Origin: Clostridia bacterium
GTDB taxonomy: Bacteria > Bacillota > Clostridia > TANB77 > CAG-508
Length of the DNA stretch: 64,000 nt
Assembly (NCBI GenBank): GCA_017512025.1
Contig: JAFWHH010000012.1
Coordinates: 248,001 to 312,000, forward strand
Reading direction: 5' to 3'
In this document: positions 1 to 6,645 of the stretch, one piece after another
Layout: every line of letters begins with the position of its first letter
Position numbering within the stretch: position 1 is the first letter of the stretch
Notes under the pieces: model-generated
The model's database searches: none
What the model saw: only the letters and a program-made list of their open reading frames with translations
What the model was told of the DNA's origin: nothing
Position numbers and translations under genes: made by a program

Positions 1-1
1 A

Positions 2-349
2 GACCGAATAAACTTATTAGACAAAAAGAAGGATTTAAAAAATATTCCGGTTTTATTTAAGTTCCTAGAAAAAGATGAAGCTAATGAATTAATATTAAGC
101 TGGGTAAATAATAAAAATATATTTAATTATCTTAAATATGGTCTACATGAAATATATGATGGAAAGACATATAAATATAGTTATCATCCTGTATATGAAA
201 AGGAGAAAGATAAGATAGATAGAATAATAAAAGAAATTGATAAAACTGATTTGAGTAGTGATAATAAAAATATAATATATATATATATAAATGCATATAA
301 TACGGAGGAAATCGAAATTCCTAATGGAGGAAAAATCTCATTATATTAG
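2..349 (+). CDS. C-terminal part of an unknown protein (truncated by window edge)
   Basis: An open frame runs from the first full codon at position 2 to a TAG at 347-349 and gives the last 115 residues of a protein whose start lies outside the window. The residues are rich in Lys, Asn, Ile, Asp and Tyr, as expected of the AT-rich host. No motif is recognised. A short tract of alternating TA codons (about 277-290) encodes an IYIYI stretch near the end. It is followed by a promoter for the next unit and no obvious terminator. Function unknown; the frame itself is convincing because it is open across the whole available length. Confidence 0.6.
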   Translation, partial: DRINLLDKKKDLKNIPVLFKFLEKDEANELILSWVNNKNIFNYLKYGLHEIYDGKTYKYSYHPVYEKEKDKIDRIIKEIDKTDLSSDNKNIIYIYINAYNTEEIEIPNGGKISLY

Positions 350-409
350 TAAAATATACCTTGAAGTAATAGGAATAGGAGCATGTCGAATTATGTCAAA
401 CGTTTTTCA

Positions 410-437
410 TTGACAGCATATATTATTATGATAAAAT
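410..437 (+). promoter_or_regulatory. Promoter for the antitoxin/GNAT unit
   Basis: TTGACA at 410-415 and TAAAAT at 432-437, separated by 16 bp, form a good housekeeping-sigma promoter. It lies about 100 bp upstream of the small gene at 535. A second TATAAT-like box lies near 515-520. Confidence 0.6.
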
Positions 438-534
438 AATACTGATAGACGATACGGGAGTGAATTTGTAATATACATTAAGTTGTAGTATAATTATCGT
501 TAATATCATAATAATATAATAGGAGATGATGTAA

Positions 535-708
535 ATGGCAACTAAAACTTTTTTGAAAAGTATAGTCATTGAAGATAGAAAAGCAGCTGATAAGTTCGTA
601 AATGCATTGGAAAATGCTGAAAACAAGAAGGCTAAAAAAGTAAAATTAGATAAGATGGTCAAAGAAATATCGGACCATGAAACGATAAGGAAAATATTCG
701 ACAAGTAA
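535..708 (+). CDS. Small antitoxin-like protein (57 aa)
   Basis: This 57-residue ORF starts at ATG 535 behind a good AGGAG site (521-525) and ends in TAA at 706-708, the base before the GTG start of the acetyltransferase gene. The product starts MATKTFLKSIVIEDRKAADK and is Lys-rich, with an ALENAENKKAKKV segment that I recognise from small proteins encoded beside GNAT genes in Clostridia. The abutting two-gene layout, with the smaller gene first, is typical of type II toxin-antitoxin pairs. I infer that it is the DNA-binding/neutralising partner. The DNA-binding fold cannot be confirmed by eye, so the antitoxin role rests mainly on context. Confidence 0.6.
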   Translation: MATKTFLKSIVIEDRKAADKFVNALENAENKKAKKVKLDKMVKEISDHETIRKIFDK

Positions 709-1326
709 GTGAGTTATAAGGTCATAAACTTAAAGGATATTTACGATAGTTTAGGAGAAACAAAAACAAAAGATATTTTAACGAATTATAAATGTGAGAT
801 TAACAAGGATGTTGAATATTTTCTAAAAGAAAAAGCGATAGAGTTTTCTAAACAAGGAATTTCAAGAACATATATTGTGTTGGGCGAATATAAGAAAGAA
901 AATGTTATAGTTGGTTATTTTGCAATTGCAAATAAATCAACTGTACTTAAGAAATTGATACTAAGTAATAGTAAAAGGAAGAAACTTATAAAATATGCTA
1001 AATATGATGCTGATATTAAAGGCTATAGCATAGCCTTACCATTGATAGGACAAATTGGAAAAAATTTTGATAATGGATATAATGAGCTTATTTCCGGGGA
1101 TGTTCTATTGAAACTAGCATGCGATAAGATAAAAGAGATTCAGAATTTAATTGGTGGCAGATATGTATTCTTGGAATGTGAAGATACTGATAAATTAAGA
1201 GAATTCTACGAGAGTAATGGTTTTGTTTGTTTTGGAAAGAGAAATCTTGATAAAGATGAAAGACAAAATGGTAGTGTATATTTATTACAAATGATAAAAG
1301 ATATGAATAAGTATGAAATAGGATAA
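709..1326 (+). CDS. GNAT-family acetyltransferase, possible toxin (205 aa)
   Basis: A GNAT-type N-acetyltransferase of 205 residues, predicted to move an acetyl group from acetyl-CoA to an unknown amine substrate in the cytoplasm. The family signature is in the C-terminal half: a GGRYVFLECED strand followed by KLREFYESNGF, the conserved beta5/alpha4 region of GNATs that read '...FYExxGF'. The GTG at 709 directly follows the stop of the preceding small gene, so translation is probably coupled and both genes share the promoter at 410-437. The pairing suggests a GNAT toxin (the TacT/AtaT class acetylates aminoacyl-tRNA), but this protein is longer than the classic ~160-175 residue toxins, so an ordinary acetyltransferase remains possible. 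Confidence 0.65.
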   Translation: MSYKVINLKDIYDSLGETKTKDILTNYKCEINKDVEYFLKEKAIEFSKQGISRTYIVLGEYKKENVIVGYFAIANKSTVLKKLILSNSKRKKLIKYAKYDADIKGYSIALPLIGQIGKNFDNGYNELISGDVLLKLACDKIKEIQNLIGGRYVFLECEDTDKLREFYESNGFVCFGKRNLDKDERQNGSVYLLQMIKDMNKYEIG

Positions 1327-1356
1327 TTTAAAGTAAAATAGAAGTGATTATTTGAG

Positions 1357-1440
1357 TGGTAAATTTCGTGGCAACCACACGCCGATGGTACGGACAGGAA
1401 AACCGAGAGATGTAGGAGAGAGCCACGCCTACCATATAAC
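1357..1440 (+). ncRNA. Candidate structured RNA of unknown class
   Basis: This non-coding stretch is much richer in G+C than its surroundings and has several nested complementary segments. CGTGGC (1367-1372) can pair with GCCACG (1422-1427), ATGGTA (1385-1390) with TACCAT (1430-1435), and a local GTGG-CAA-CCAC hairpin competes with the first. A strong terminator follows within 20 bases. No known riboswitch class was recognised; T-box, SAM, ykkC and cobalamin signatures were looked for. It could be the 3' UTR of the GNAT gene, a small RNA, or the scar of a mobile element. Confidence 0.4.
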
Positions 1441-1451
1441 TAAGTCTAAAT

Positions 1452-1487
1452 AAGCATTGCTTCAATTATGGAGCAATGCTTATTTCA
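1452..1487 (+). terminator. Intrinsic terminator
   Basis: AAGCATTGCT (1452-1461) pairs perfectly with AGCAATGCTT (1472-1481), followed by a short T-rich run. It ends the GNAT/candidate-RNA transcript. Confidence 0.7.
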
Positions 1488-1582
1488 TATATTCTATTAT
1501 TCCAACCCCAATTTCCATTATTGACTTATAAGATATGTAGAGTTAATATTATTATATACAAAAGATATACGGGGGATTTTTG

Positions 1583-2500
1583 ATGGAAGCGTTTACTATA
1601 AGAATGTATAGTTATATGAATTCAAGTAAACAAGAAAGAGATAGAGTTGATTTGTTGGGGGTTAATAAACTTGGTGATACAATTCTAAAATTTAATAGCA
1701 AGCAAATTGAAATGATTAATGGTGTGCGTGAAAACGCACGATATTCGGATATTGATTTGAGTGATATGCCAAGGCCAGCACTTAGTGCATACAATAAGAC
1801 TGTTGAAATATATAAGATATTTAGGGAGACAGGAGTAGATTTTCTTTCTTCTCCTTTATTTGATAGAATATCTGAGCAGATTATGGAGATGATAGAGAAG
1901 TCAAACAATGATATGACTGATTTTACTAATTTTGCAATGGATGTAACAACGAGACATAATAAGCAGCTAATACTTGCTCAGCAAACTGGACCATTATCGA
2001 AATTTTTTAGTAAAATAAAATCTTTTTTTTCTAGACAACCTCAAAAAGAGCTTCCAGAAATTTCTGAAGAAGACATGAAAACCTTGCAAGAAAAAAGAGC
2101 TATGATTGAGGAAGAAGATTCAAAGATAGCTCAATATTGCATTGAGAAGGATTTAATACCACACGTAATTGATAGATTACAAAATATACAGGATTCCGAA
2201 TGGCTATTTATTGAAATGAGTGAATGTATACAAGATTTAACTGCTCTTGGATATGGTGAATATGTACCTATAATTGAGCAAGCGGTTCGAGATGACTATA
2301 TAAGTAAATTATCTGCTAAAAGTGATCATCCATTAAGTGTAGAAGAAAAACATGAGCATATGGAAGAGTTTGCAAGTGAGCTAGCTATAGCTACTACACA
2401 AACTAATATTGAACAGTACAGAATTGAGGACCAAGAAAAAAAGGAAAAAGGTAAGTCTTTAAGTGATAATCATGATAGAGATGATTCGGAAAATAGATAA
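1583..2500 (+). CDS. Unknown protein, paralogue of the gene at 53584 (305 aa)
   Basis: No known family recognised. The protein is clearly homologous to the one encoded at 53584-54387: both have a MPRPALSAYNKTVEIY-type motif (here about residues 65-82; the paralogue has LPKPSVSAYNKIIEIY), a central aromatic-cationic segment FFSKIKSFFS, and a conserved CIEKDLIP segment, and both end in a charged Glu/Asp/Lys-rich tail. There is no signal peptide and no membrane segment; it looks helical and cytoplasmic or peripherally membrane-associated through the central FF/K segment. ATG at 1583 is preferred over the adjacent TTG at 1580 because it stands 6-7 bases after GGGGGA (1571-1576). It is a single-gene unit followed by a bidirectional terminator. 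Confidence 0.7.
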   Translation: MEAFTIRMYSYMNSSKQERDRVDLLGVNKLGDTILKFNSKQIEMINGVRENARYSDIDLSDMPRPALSAYNKTVEIYKIFRETGVDFLSSPLFDRISEQIMEMIEKSNNDMTDFTNFAMDVTTRHNKQLILAQQTGPLSKFFSKIKSFFSRQPQKELPEISEEDMKTLQEKRAMIEEEDSKIAQYCIEKDLIPHVIDRLQNIQDSEWLFIEMSECIQDLTALGYGEYVPIIEQAVRDDYISKLSAKSDHPLSVEEKHEHMEEFASELAIATTQTNIEQYRIEDQEKKEKGKSLSDNHDRDDSENR

Positions 2501-2506
2501 AAATAT

Positions 2507-2544
2507 AACTAGCAATTAACCATTGGTTAATTGCTAGTTTTTAT
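2507..2544. terminator. Bidirectional terminator
   Basis: A 15-16 bp inverted repeat (arms about 2507-2522 and 2523-2539) with A-rich 5' and T-rich 3' flanks separates the convergent unknown gene and the LysR gene, and can end both. Confidence 0.75.
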
Positions 2545-3438
2545 TTAAAATTTTACCTGTTTCATAAATTCTTTTATTATTCCATATGATGGACTATTCT
2601 TTTGCATTGCATAGGCCATTTGTCTTTCTGGTATTGTTTCTTCTGTTTCTATTTCTGATATTGTTCCATTGGCTAGATCTTCTTTCATGTATTCTTTTAT
2701 TCCAAGGCCGATTCCTAATCCGAGCTTAGTGTATTCATATACAAGCCAATAGTTTGATAGTTGGTATGTTGGTATGAATAGCTTTCCATTTTCCTTAAAA
2801 TAATTATCTATATACGCTCTGCATGCACTGTTTTCTTGTTTGGCTATTGTTTTGAAGTTATCTAAGTCTAGTAGTGATATCTTCTTACTTGGATATCTTT
2901 TTCTTACTTCTTCAGATACAACTAATATATCATGTATTGTACATATATTCTTTGTTACGATATCGTTATATGTTTCATTCATTTCATCTGTTGTATAGAA
3001 TACAATATCTACTTCATTTCTTCTTAGTTTTTGTATTGCTTTTTGATATGGGGAAGTACTCATCTCAAATTTTACATTTGGATGCTCTTTATTAAACTCT
3101 ACCATTGCTGGTAATAATATATTCTTTATTGTGCTGTGTCCAGCTATTATCTTTATATTTACTTCATAATTATCTACTTTACTTTTAAATGTATTGTCTG
3201 CTTGTAGTATAGATTCAATAGGAGTTTTTATTTCCTTATATAATAATTCTCCTTCGTTAGTTAATTCTATTCCTTTTGATGTTCTTACTATTAAAGTCTT
3301 TCCTAAACTTTCTTCTAGCTTTTTTATTTGTTTTGTTATTGCTGGTTGAGTTACATATAGTATATCAGCTACTTTTGTGAGATTCTTAAATTCACATACA
3401 TAATAAAATATCTTATAACTATCTAAATTAATATCCAT
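2545..3438 (-). CDS. LysR-family transcriptional regulator (297 aa)
   Basis: A full-length LysR-type regulator. Residues about 5-65 form the N-terminal winged helix-turn-helix, with the characteristic LTKVADILYVTQPAITKQIK (20-39) and LTNEGELLY wing region. The remainder matches the two-lobed substrate-binding domain. Such proteins bind a small co-inducer and regulate a target promoter, often a divergent gene. Here the divergent side holds the GC-richer microprotein block rather than an obvious metabolic gene, so the target cannot be deduced. A perfect ATGGCCAT palindrome just upstream of its start (about 3464-3471) could be part of an autoregulatory site. SD: AAAGGAT about 7 bases before the ATG. 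Confidence 0.9.
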   Translation of the reverse strand: MDINLDSYKIFYYVCEFKNLTKVADILYVTQPAITKQIKKLEESLGKTLIVRTSKGIELTNEGELLYKEIKTPIESILQADNTFKSKVDNYEVNIKIIAGHSTIKNILLPAMVEFNKEHPNVKFEMSTSPYQKAIQKLRRNEVDIVFYTTDEMNETYNDIVTKNICTIHDILVVSEEVRKRYPSKKISLLDLDNFKTIAKQENSACRAYIDNYFKENGKLFIPTYQLSNYWLVYEYTKLGLGIGLGIKEYMKEDLANGTISEIETEETIPERQMAYAMQKNSPSYGIIKEFMKQVKF

Positions 3439-3658
3439 AATTTATCCTTTCAATTAACATAACATGGCCATATTGTATCATATTCCTTTCTTTTTTTCAA
3501 ATATGATATAACTGTGGGTTAGAGCTACATGAATTATAGTGATGTCAAAGCCCTTGAATACAGGGGTTGAGGGCTGTAAAATAAAATCACATCAGTTAAC
3601 AAACTGGTGTTGTACATAAAGACCCGCACCACAACTTTTGCGTAGGGTGGTTTGAATC
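3439..3658 (+). promoter_or_regulatory. Structured leader of the microprotein block
   Basis: This non-coding stretch contains the divergent control region of the LysR gene, then several hairpins reading toward the microprotein genes. AGCCCT (3549-3554) pairs with AGGGCT (3570-3575), competing with an internal CCCT/AGGG pair, and CATCAGTT (3590-3597) can pair with AACTGGTG (3602-3609). A TATAAC-like -10 near 3508 is plausible, with no convincing -35. The layout (promoter region, hairpins, small genes, terminator) matches the other GC-richer cassettes in the window. Confidence 0.45.
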
Positions 3659-3802
3659 ATGTTTTATGAATCTTTGGCACATTCACAAACCAATATGGAG
3701 GCACGAAAACCCGAGACCCGAACAACCGTAAAGTTTTCGAAAAAGGAGGTACTATTATGGGACTGTTTTCTGCACCGAACCCTCTGGGCGATTTTAGCCT
3801 GA
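3659..3802 (+). CDS. Possible 47-aa overlapping leader ORF
   Basis: An ATG at 3659 opens a 47-codon frame that overlaps the first microprotein gene in another frame and stops at 3802. It includes a peptide KPETRTTV, which recurs as KPEIRTTV in the tiny ORF 3879-3911 in front of the second microprotein gene. A third MTKP-starting tiny ORF lies at 4056-4097. The repeated coding potential upstream of each microprotein suggests translated leader peptides, but the similarity may simply reflect DNA duplication. The ribosome-binding site (GTAGGGTGG, about 3642-3650) is only moderate. Confidence 0.3.
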   Translation: MFYESLAHSQTNMEARKPETRTTVKFSKKEVLLWDCFLHRTLWAILA

Positions 3803-3849
3803 CAGATTTTCTGGCAGCTCTGATCGACAACCCGGCAAACAGAGACTGA
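3757..3849 (+). CDS. Microprotein, copy 1 (30 aa)
   Basis: A 30-residue ORF with an excellent AAGGAGGT site (3743-3750) 6 bases before ATG 3757. The product begins MGLFSAPNPLGDFSLTDF, continues AALIDNPANRD and ends in TGA. It is an acidic, amphipathic peptide with no signal sequence or cysteine. The coding sequence is base-for-base identical to copy 2 at 3935-4027, and the C-terminal DNPANR motif recurs in the third peptide. A hairpin made from the stop-codon region (CTGAT/ATCAG, about 3845-3860) follows. Function unknown; possibilities include a peptide signal, a small regulator or a toxin component. Confidence 0.6.
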   Translation: MGLFSAPNPLGDFSLTDFLAALIDNPANRD

Positions 3850-3934
3850 TTGAAAAATCAGATTAACAGCATGGAAGTATGACAAAACCCGAAATCCGAA
3901 CAACCGTATAGTTTTCAAAAGAGGAGGTACTATC

Positions 3935-4027
3935 ATGGGACTGTTTTCTGCACCGAACCCTCTGGGCGATTTTAGCCTGACAGATTTTCTGGCAGCTCTG
4001 ATCGACAACCCGGCAAACAGAGACTGA
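3935..4027 (+). CDS. Microprotein, copy 2 (30 aa)
   Basis: Identical in DNA and protein to the ORF at 3757-3849, again behind a GAGGAGGT site (3921-3928). The start-to-start distance from copy 1 is 178 bp, and the intergenic parts are similar but not identical (for example CCGAACAACCGTA occurs in both). Perfect coding identity with a diverged spacer indicates either recent duplication with conversion or selection on the peptide. Function unknown. Confidence 0.6.
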   Translation: MGLFSAPNPLGDFSLTDFLAALIDNPANRD

Positions 4028-4110
4028 TTGAAAATCAGATTGACAGCATGGAGGTATGACAAAACCCTATAGTCCGAATGTCCGAATATTGTTTTAGTGA
4101 GGTTAGAGTT

Positions 4111-4206
4111 ATGTTTAAGAGATACCCCGTTAATATCCCGGAAGTATACGATCCTAGAGATCTGATTGCCATGGGACTTTACGATAACCCCGCAAACAGA
4201 GTCTGA
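4111..4206 (+). CDS. Third microprotein, DNPANR family (31 aa)
   Basis: A 31-residue ORF at ATG 4111 with a weaker GTGAGGTTAG site. The product differs in its N-terminal half (MFKRYPVNIPEVYDPRDL) but ends MGLYDNPANRV, matching the IDNPANRD ends of copies 1 and 2. The 176 bp spacing from copy 2 equals the spacing between copies 1 and 2, so it is the third unit of the same tandem array. Retention of the DNPANR end while the rest diverged suggests that the C-terminus matters, for instance for recognition or processing. Function unknown. Confidence 0.5.
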   Translation: MFKRYPVNIPEVYDPRDLIAMGLYDNPANRV

Positions 4207-4208
4207 CT

Positions 4209-4283
4209 TTGAATGATGTAACACTGGTAGCTGTTTTAGCAATAGCTTTAACAAAAAAAGCTACGAAGATACAGAGTTCCTGA
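4209..4283 (+). CDS. Possible 24-aa hydrophobic peptide
   Basis: A TTG at 4209, three bases after the third microprotein stop, opens a 24-codon frame with a hydrophobic core (VTLVAVLAIALT) followed by basic residues (KKATK). The composition resembles small membrane-active peptides. No clear ribosome-binding site is present and the start codon is poor, so it is listed only as a possibility. The terminator at 4310 closes the unit. Confidence 0.2.
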   Translation: MNDVTLVAVLAIALTKKATKIQSS

Positions 4284-4309
4284 CCCGCCAAAGTCCAATT
4301 AACATGATT

Positions 4310-4355
4310 CAAGAGAGAGCAAGGAACTGAAAAGTTCCTTGCTCTCTTGATTTTT
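4310..4355 (+). terminator. Strong intrinsic terminator of the microprotein block
   Basis: A 19-bp stem (arms about 4310-4328 and 4331-4349, small loop) followed by TTTTT at 4351-4355. Confidence 0.85.
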
Positions 4356-4400
4356 ATATCGAATATGTTTATTATAATTTTGTAAGAAGGAGATGATATC

Positions 4401-4553
4401 ATGTTGAGTGCTGATGAGTTTTATGAAAGATTTGATGTACTTGAGGAGAGAGAAGAGGTGCTGAAGAGAATGACTAACGACGAGTTGCAACATTTGATTG
4501 ATACATCGAACATTGTTTATGCAAAGATTTATTTTAAAGAATTTATGAAGTAA
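4401..4553 (+). CDS. Small unknown protein (50 aa)
   Basis: A 50-residue ORF starting at ATG 4401, 7-8 bases after AAGGAG (4387-4392), with TAA at 4551-4553. The product (MLSADEFYERFDVLEEREEV..., then LKRMTNDELQHLIDTSNIVY) is acidic and helical, with no membrane segment. Codon use is that of the AT-rich host. A TATAAT-like box at about 4373-4378 and a terminator right after the stop make it a self-contained unit. Function unknown. Confidence 0.6.
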   Translation: MLSADEFYERFDVLEEREEVLKRMTNDELQHLIDTSNIVYAKIYFKEFMK

Positions 4554-4578
4554 GAAGCCCCTTTGGAGCTTCTTTTAT
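4554..4578 (+). terminator. Intrinsic terminator
   Basis: GAAGC (4554-4558) pairs with GCTTC (4568-4572) with further CC/GG pairs inside the loop, then a T run. Confidence 0.6.
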
Positions 4579-4651
4579 TTGATTTAATCCCTAAAATATG
4601 GTATTATGTAAATATTAGATATAATATATTATTTATAAAGGGGATGTTTCT

Positions 4652-6247
4652 ATGGGTGGAACAGATATATTAAATAATTATATTGAATTTGTTAGAAGAG
4701 AAAGAAGAGAACCTGTTAAATACTCTAATCCAACAGAGAATCAACTTGAGGAACAAAGTATTAGACATAAATGGAATAATTGTAAGGCTTGTAAGATATA
4801 TAAGAAATATAGAGGTATTTTACTAAGTGAGATACCTTCTGATGAGCGTGAGATTGTTAAGACTATTCGTGACTTATGGATTGAGATTGATGGTCAAAAT
4901 GTTGCGGATGATGTTATTGCTTTCGTTAAGAAATATAAAAGAGAGCCTCGTAGCTTAATATTTGGTAGAGGATACAGTAGAAAAGAGCTTACACCTGAAG
5001 AAATTGAAGAGATTAAATTAGGTGAGAGATGGGAAAGATCTTTTGATAAAGAAGTTCTAGATAGAATGGTTGGTGTAGAATACGAAGATATACCTCATGG
5101 ATATAAGGGCTATGTTAAAAAGCTTAGAGCCCATGATTTAGGTTACCCAGAGTCATTAAATACTAGATTATACATTAGATATATAAGAGAGCATGGTTTT
5201 AGACCAAGGCAACATATAACGAAGAATGGTAAATTACTAAGTTGCTCTCAACAATCAGAAGAAGAGCTATTAGAAACATCTATTAGAAAAAGATGGGATT
5301 TTTCTGATGATAAGAAAATCTATGATAAATACAAAGAGGGCTGGCTTGATGAAGATACATACGATGTATATAAAGACATGATTATAGCTTTAGACGAAGT
5401 TAATGAGATAAATGATGAAAACAGAGCTAAATTATCTGAGCAAAGAAAAGCTGCTTGGAAAGAAAAATTAAAAAGAACAAGACAAGCTCAAAGTGCAGAG
5501 AAAAAAGCACAAAAAGAGAAAGATAAGAAACAAAAAGTAAAAGAAGAAGAAGCTCTTAGAAGAGAAAAACTAAAAGAGAGAAATAAAGAGCGTAAGAGAA
5601 AAGCTAAGGCTCAAGAAAAAGCAAAAGCTGAATCAAAAGCTAGAGACGCAATTACTAAAGCAGAGCAAAAAGCTATTAAGCAAGAAATAAAAGCACAGCA
5701 AGAAGCTGAAGCAACAAGAGCTAGAATACAAGAGCGCAACAGAAGAAAAGAAGAGCGTATAGAAGAGAAGAAAGCAGCTAAGGAACAAGCTAAAATTGAT
5801 AATAAACCATTCTATGTTCAAGTTGCATTTATCTTCATAGAGTTTATTAAAACTAAAAATAGACTACCAAGATTCTGTATAAGAGATGATAATGGTAATG
5901 ATATAAAGGTGGCAGACTTAACTGAGTCACAGAAAAGAGAGAAGCTACTAAGAAAGACATGGGATGAAAGTGGTTTCATAGATACAATAAATGCATATAC
6001 TGGAACACCAATAGAAGAAGTACCAGAAGAATATAGAGAAGTGGTTGCTATGTTTAGATCAGAAGGCTTTGGTTTAACATCAGATGAATATGCTAAATTT
6101 AGAGCAACAAGACCAGCTGCTCAAGTATTAAGATGTGTAAGAACCGCTCGAGATGTTGCAGCAAGTAAAAGAGCTAAAGCAAAAGAGCTTGAAGATTCAA
6201 TATTAGAGCAACTAAGAGCAAGAGGAAAGGAGCAAGATGATGAGTAA
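4652..6247 (+). CDS. RxP-repeat / coiled-coil protein of unknown function (531 aa)
   Basis: The protein has four copies of a short helical unit marked by a (Y/F)(I/V)xFxxxxxRxP signature followed by a tail ending (R/E)(K/R)xW: about residues 8-42, 88-130, 173-215 and 392-435. The pattern is reminiscent of the 'helicase-associated' small helical domain (W...R.P type), which binds nucleic acid, but I cannot confirm family membership. Between units 3 and 4, residues ~260-385 are almost only K, E, A, Q and R and should form a long charged coiled coil. No signal peptide. The start at ATG 4652 follows GGGG(A). It overlaps the next gene by 11 bases, so the two are co-translated. Confidence 0.6.
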   Translation: MGGTDILNNYIEFVRRERREPVKYSNPTENQLEEQSIRHKWNNCKACKIYKKYRGILLSEIPSDEREIVKTIRDLWIEIDGQNVADDVIAFVKKYKREPRSLIFGRGYSRKELTPEEIEEIKLGERWERSFDKEVLDRMVGVEYEDIPHGYKGYVKKLRAHDLGYPESLNTRLYIRYIREHGFRPRQHITKNGKLLSCSQQSEEELLETSIRKRWDFSDDKKIYDKYKEGWLDEDTYDVYKDMIIALDEVNEINDENRAKLSEQRKAAWKEKLKRTRQAQSAEKKAQKEKDKKQKVKEEEALRREKLKERNKERKRKAKAQEKAKAESKARDAITKAEQKAIKQEIKAQQEAEATRARIQERNRRKEERIEEKKAAKEQAKIDNKPFYVQVAFIFIEFIKTKNRLPRFCIRDDNGNDIKVADLTESQKREKLLRKTWDESGFIDTINAYTGTPIEEVPEEYREVVAMFRSEGFGLTSDEYAKFRATRPAAQVLRCVRTARDVAASKRAKAKELEDSILEQLRARGKEQDDE

Positions 6248-6497
6248 TAATAGAGAATCCTTTCTAGAAAGCATTAAGTATTCACAAGATAAAGAGCTAA
6301 TCCGTTTAATGGAATTAAAGAGAAAATATGACAATGAAGAAATAACTGAAGAAGATATTTCAGAAGAAGATGCTGAAAAGCTTTTAAGATTATATGAAAT
6401 AGAGATAGAGAATATCAAAAAAGATACGAATAATGCTAAAGAAAGAATAAAAAAGGAATTAGCTGAACTTAAGAGACAAAATATGAATAAGAAGTAA
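6237..6497 (+). CDS. Small acidic coiled-coil protein (86 aa)
   Basis: An 86-residue, strongly charged, helical protein (repeated EE/DE/KK with an EEITEEDISEEDAEKLL segment). It starts at ATG 6237, inside the end of the preceding gene, behind AAAGGAG (about 6226-6232); the adjacent ATG at 6240 is an equally good start. The overlap and shared terminator put it in one operon with the RxP-repeat protein, and it could be its binding partner. No family recognised. Confidence 0.6.
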   Translation: MMSNNRESFLESIKYSQDKELIRLMELKRKYDNEEITEEDISEEDAEKLLRLYEIEIENIKKDTNNAKERIKKELAELKRQNMNKK

Positions 6498-6523
6498 TGT
6501 CATATATGTATAAAATGTATTAT

Positions 6524-6550
6524 AAAAAGAGGGTCCAAACCCTCTTTTTA
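6524..6550 (+). terminator. Intrinsic terminator
   Basis: AAAAAGAGGG pairs with CCCTCTTTTT around a 6-base loop, ending the two-gene operon. Confidence 0.85.
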
Positions 6551-6572
6551 TGTTGTCAAATGCATCCTATTT

Positions 6573-6601
6573 TTGCACATTTGTTCCAATTGTGTTATAA
6601 T
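6573..6601 (+). promoter_or_regulatory. Promoter of the tandem-HTH gene
   Basis: TTGCAC (6573-6578), 17 bp, TATAAT (6596-6601), with an AGGAGG site at 6632-6637 before the ATG at 6646. Confidence 0.7.
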
Positions 6602-6645
6602 TAAGTATACGGTAAATGAGATTTTACTAAAGAGGAGGCGGTATT

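Larger units (their letters stand above)
3695..4120 (+). repeat. Tandem repeat of the microprotein unit (~177 bp, 3 units)
   Basis: Three units with period 178 and 176 bp. Each has ATGGA(A/G)G followed by an AAAACCC segment, a CCGAA segment, a GTTTT stretch, a Shine-Dalgarno site and a microprotein ORF. Units 1 and 2 are nearly identical; unit 3 is diverged. Confidence 0.65.

Noticed and set aside
1357..1440. Known riboswitch (SAM, guanidine, ZTP, c-di-GMP)
   Set aside because: Short fragments such as GGCAACC and CCGAGAG recall conserved pieces, but the full conserved cores are absent, so the element is left unclassified.
3664..4254. Long minus-strand frame across the microprotein array
   Set aside because: It is a shadow of the tandem DNA repeat, with no ribosome-binding site; the plus-strand ORFs each have one.
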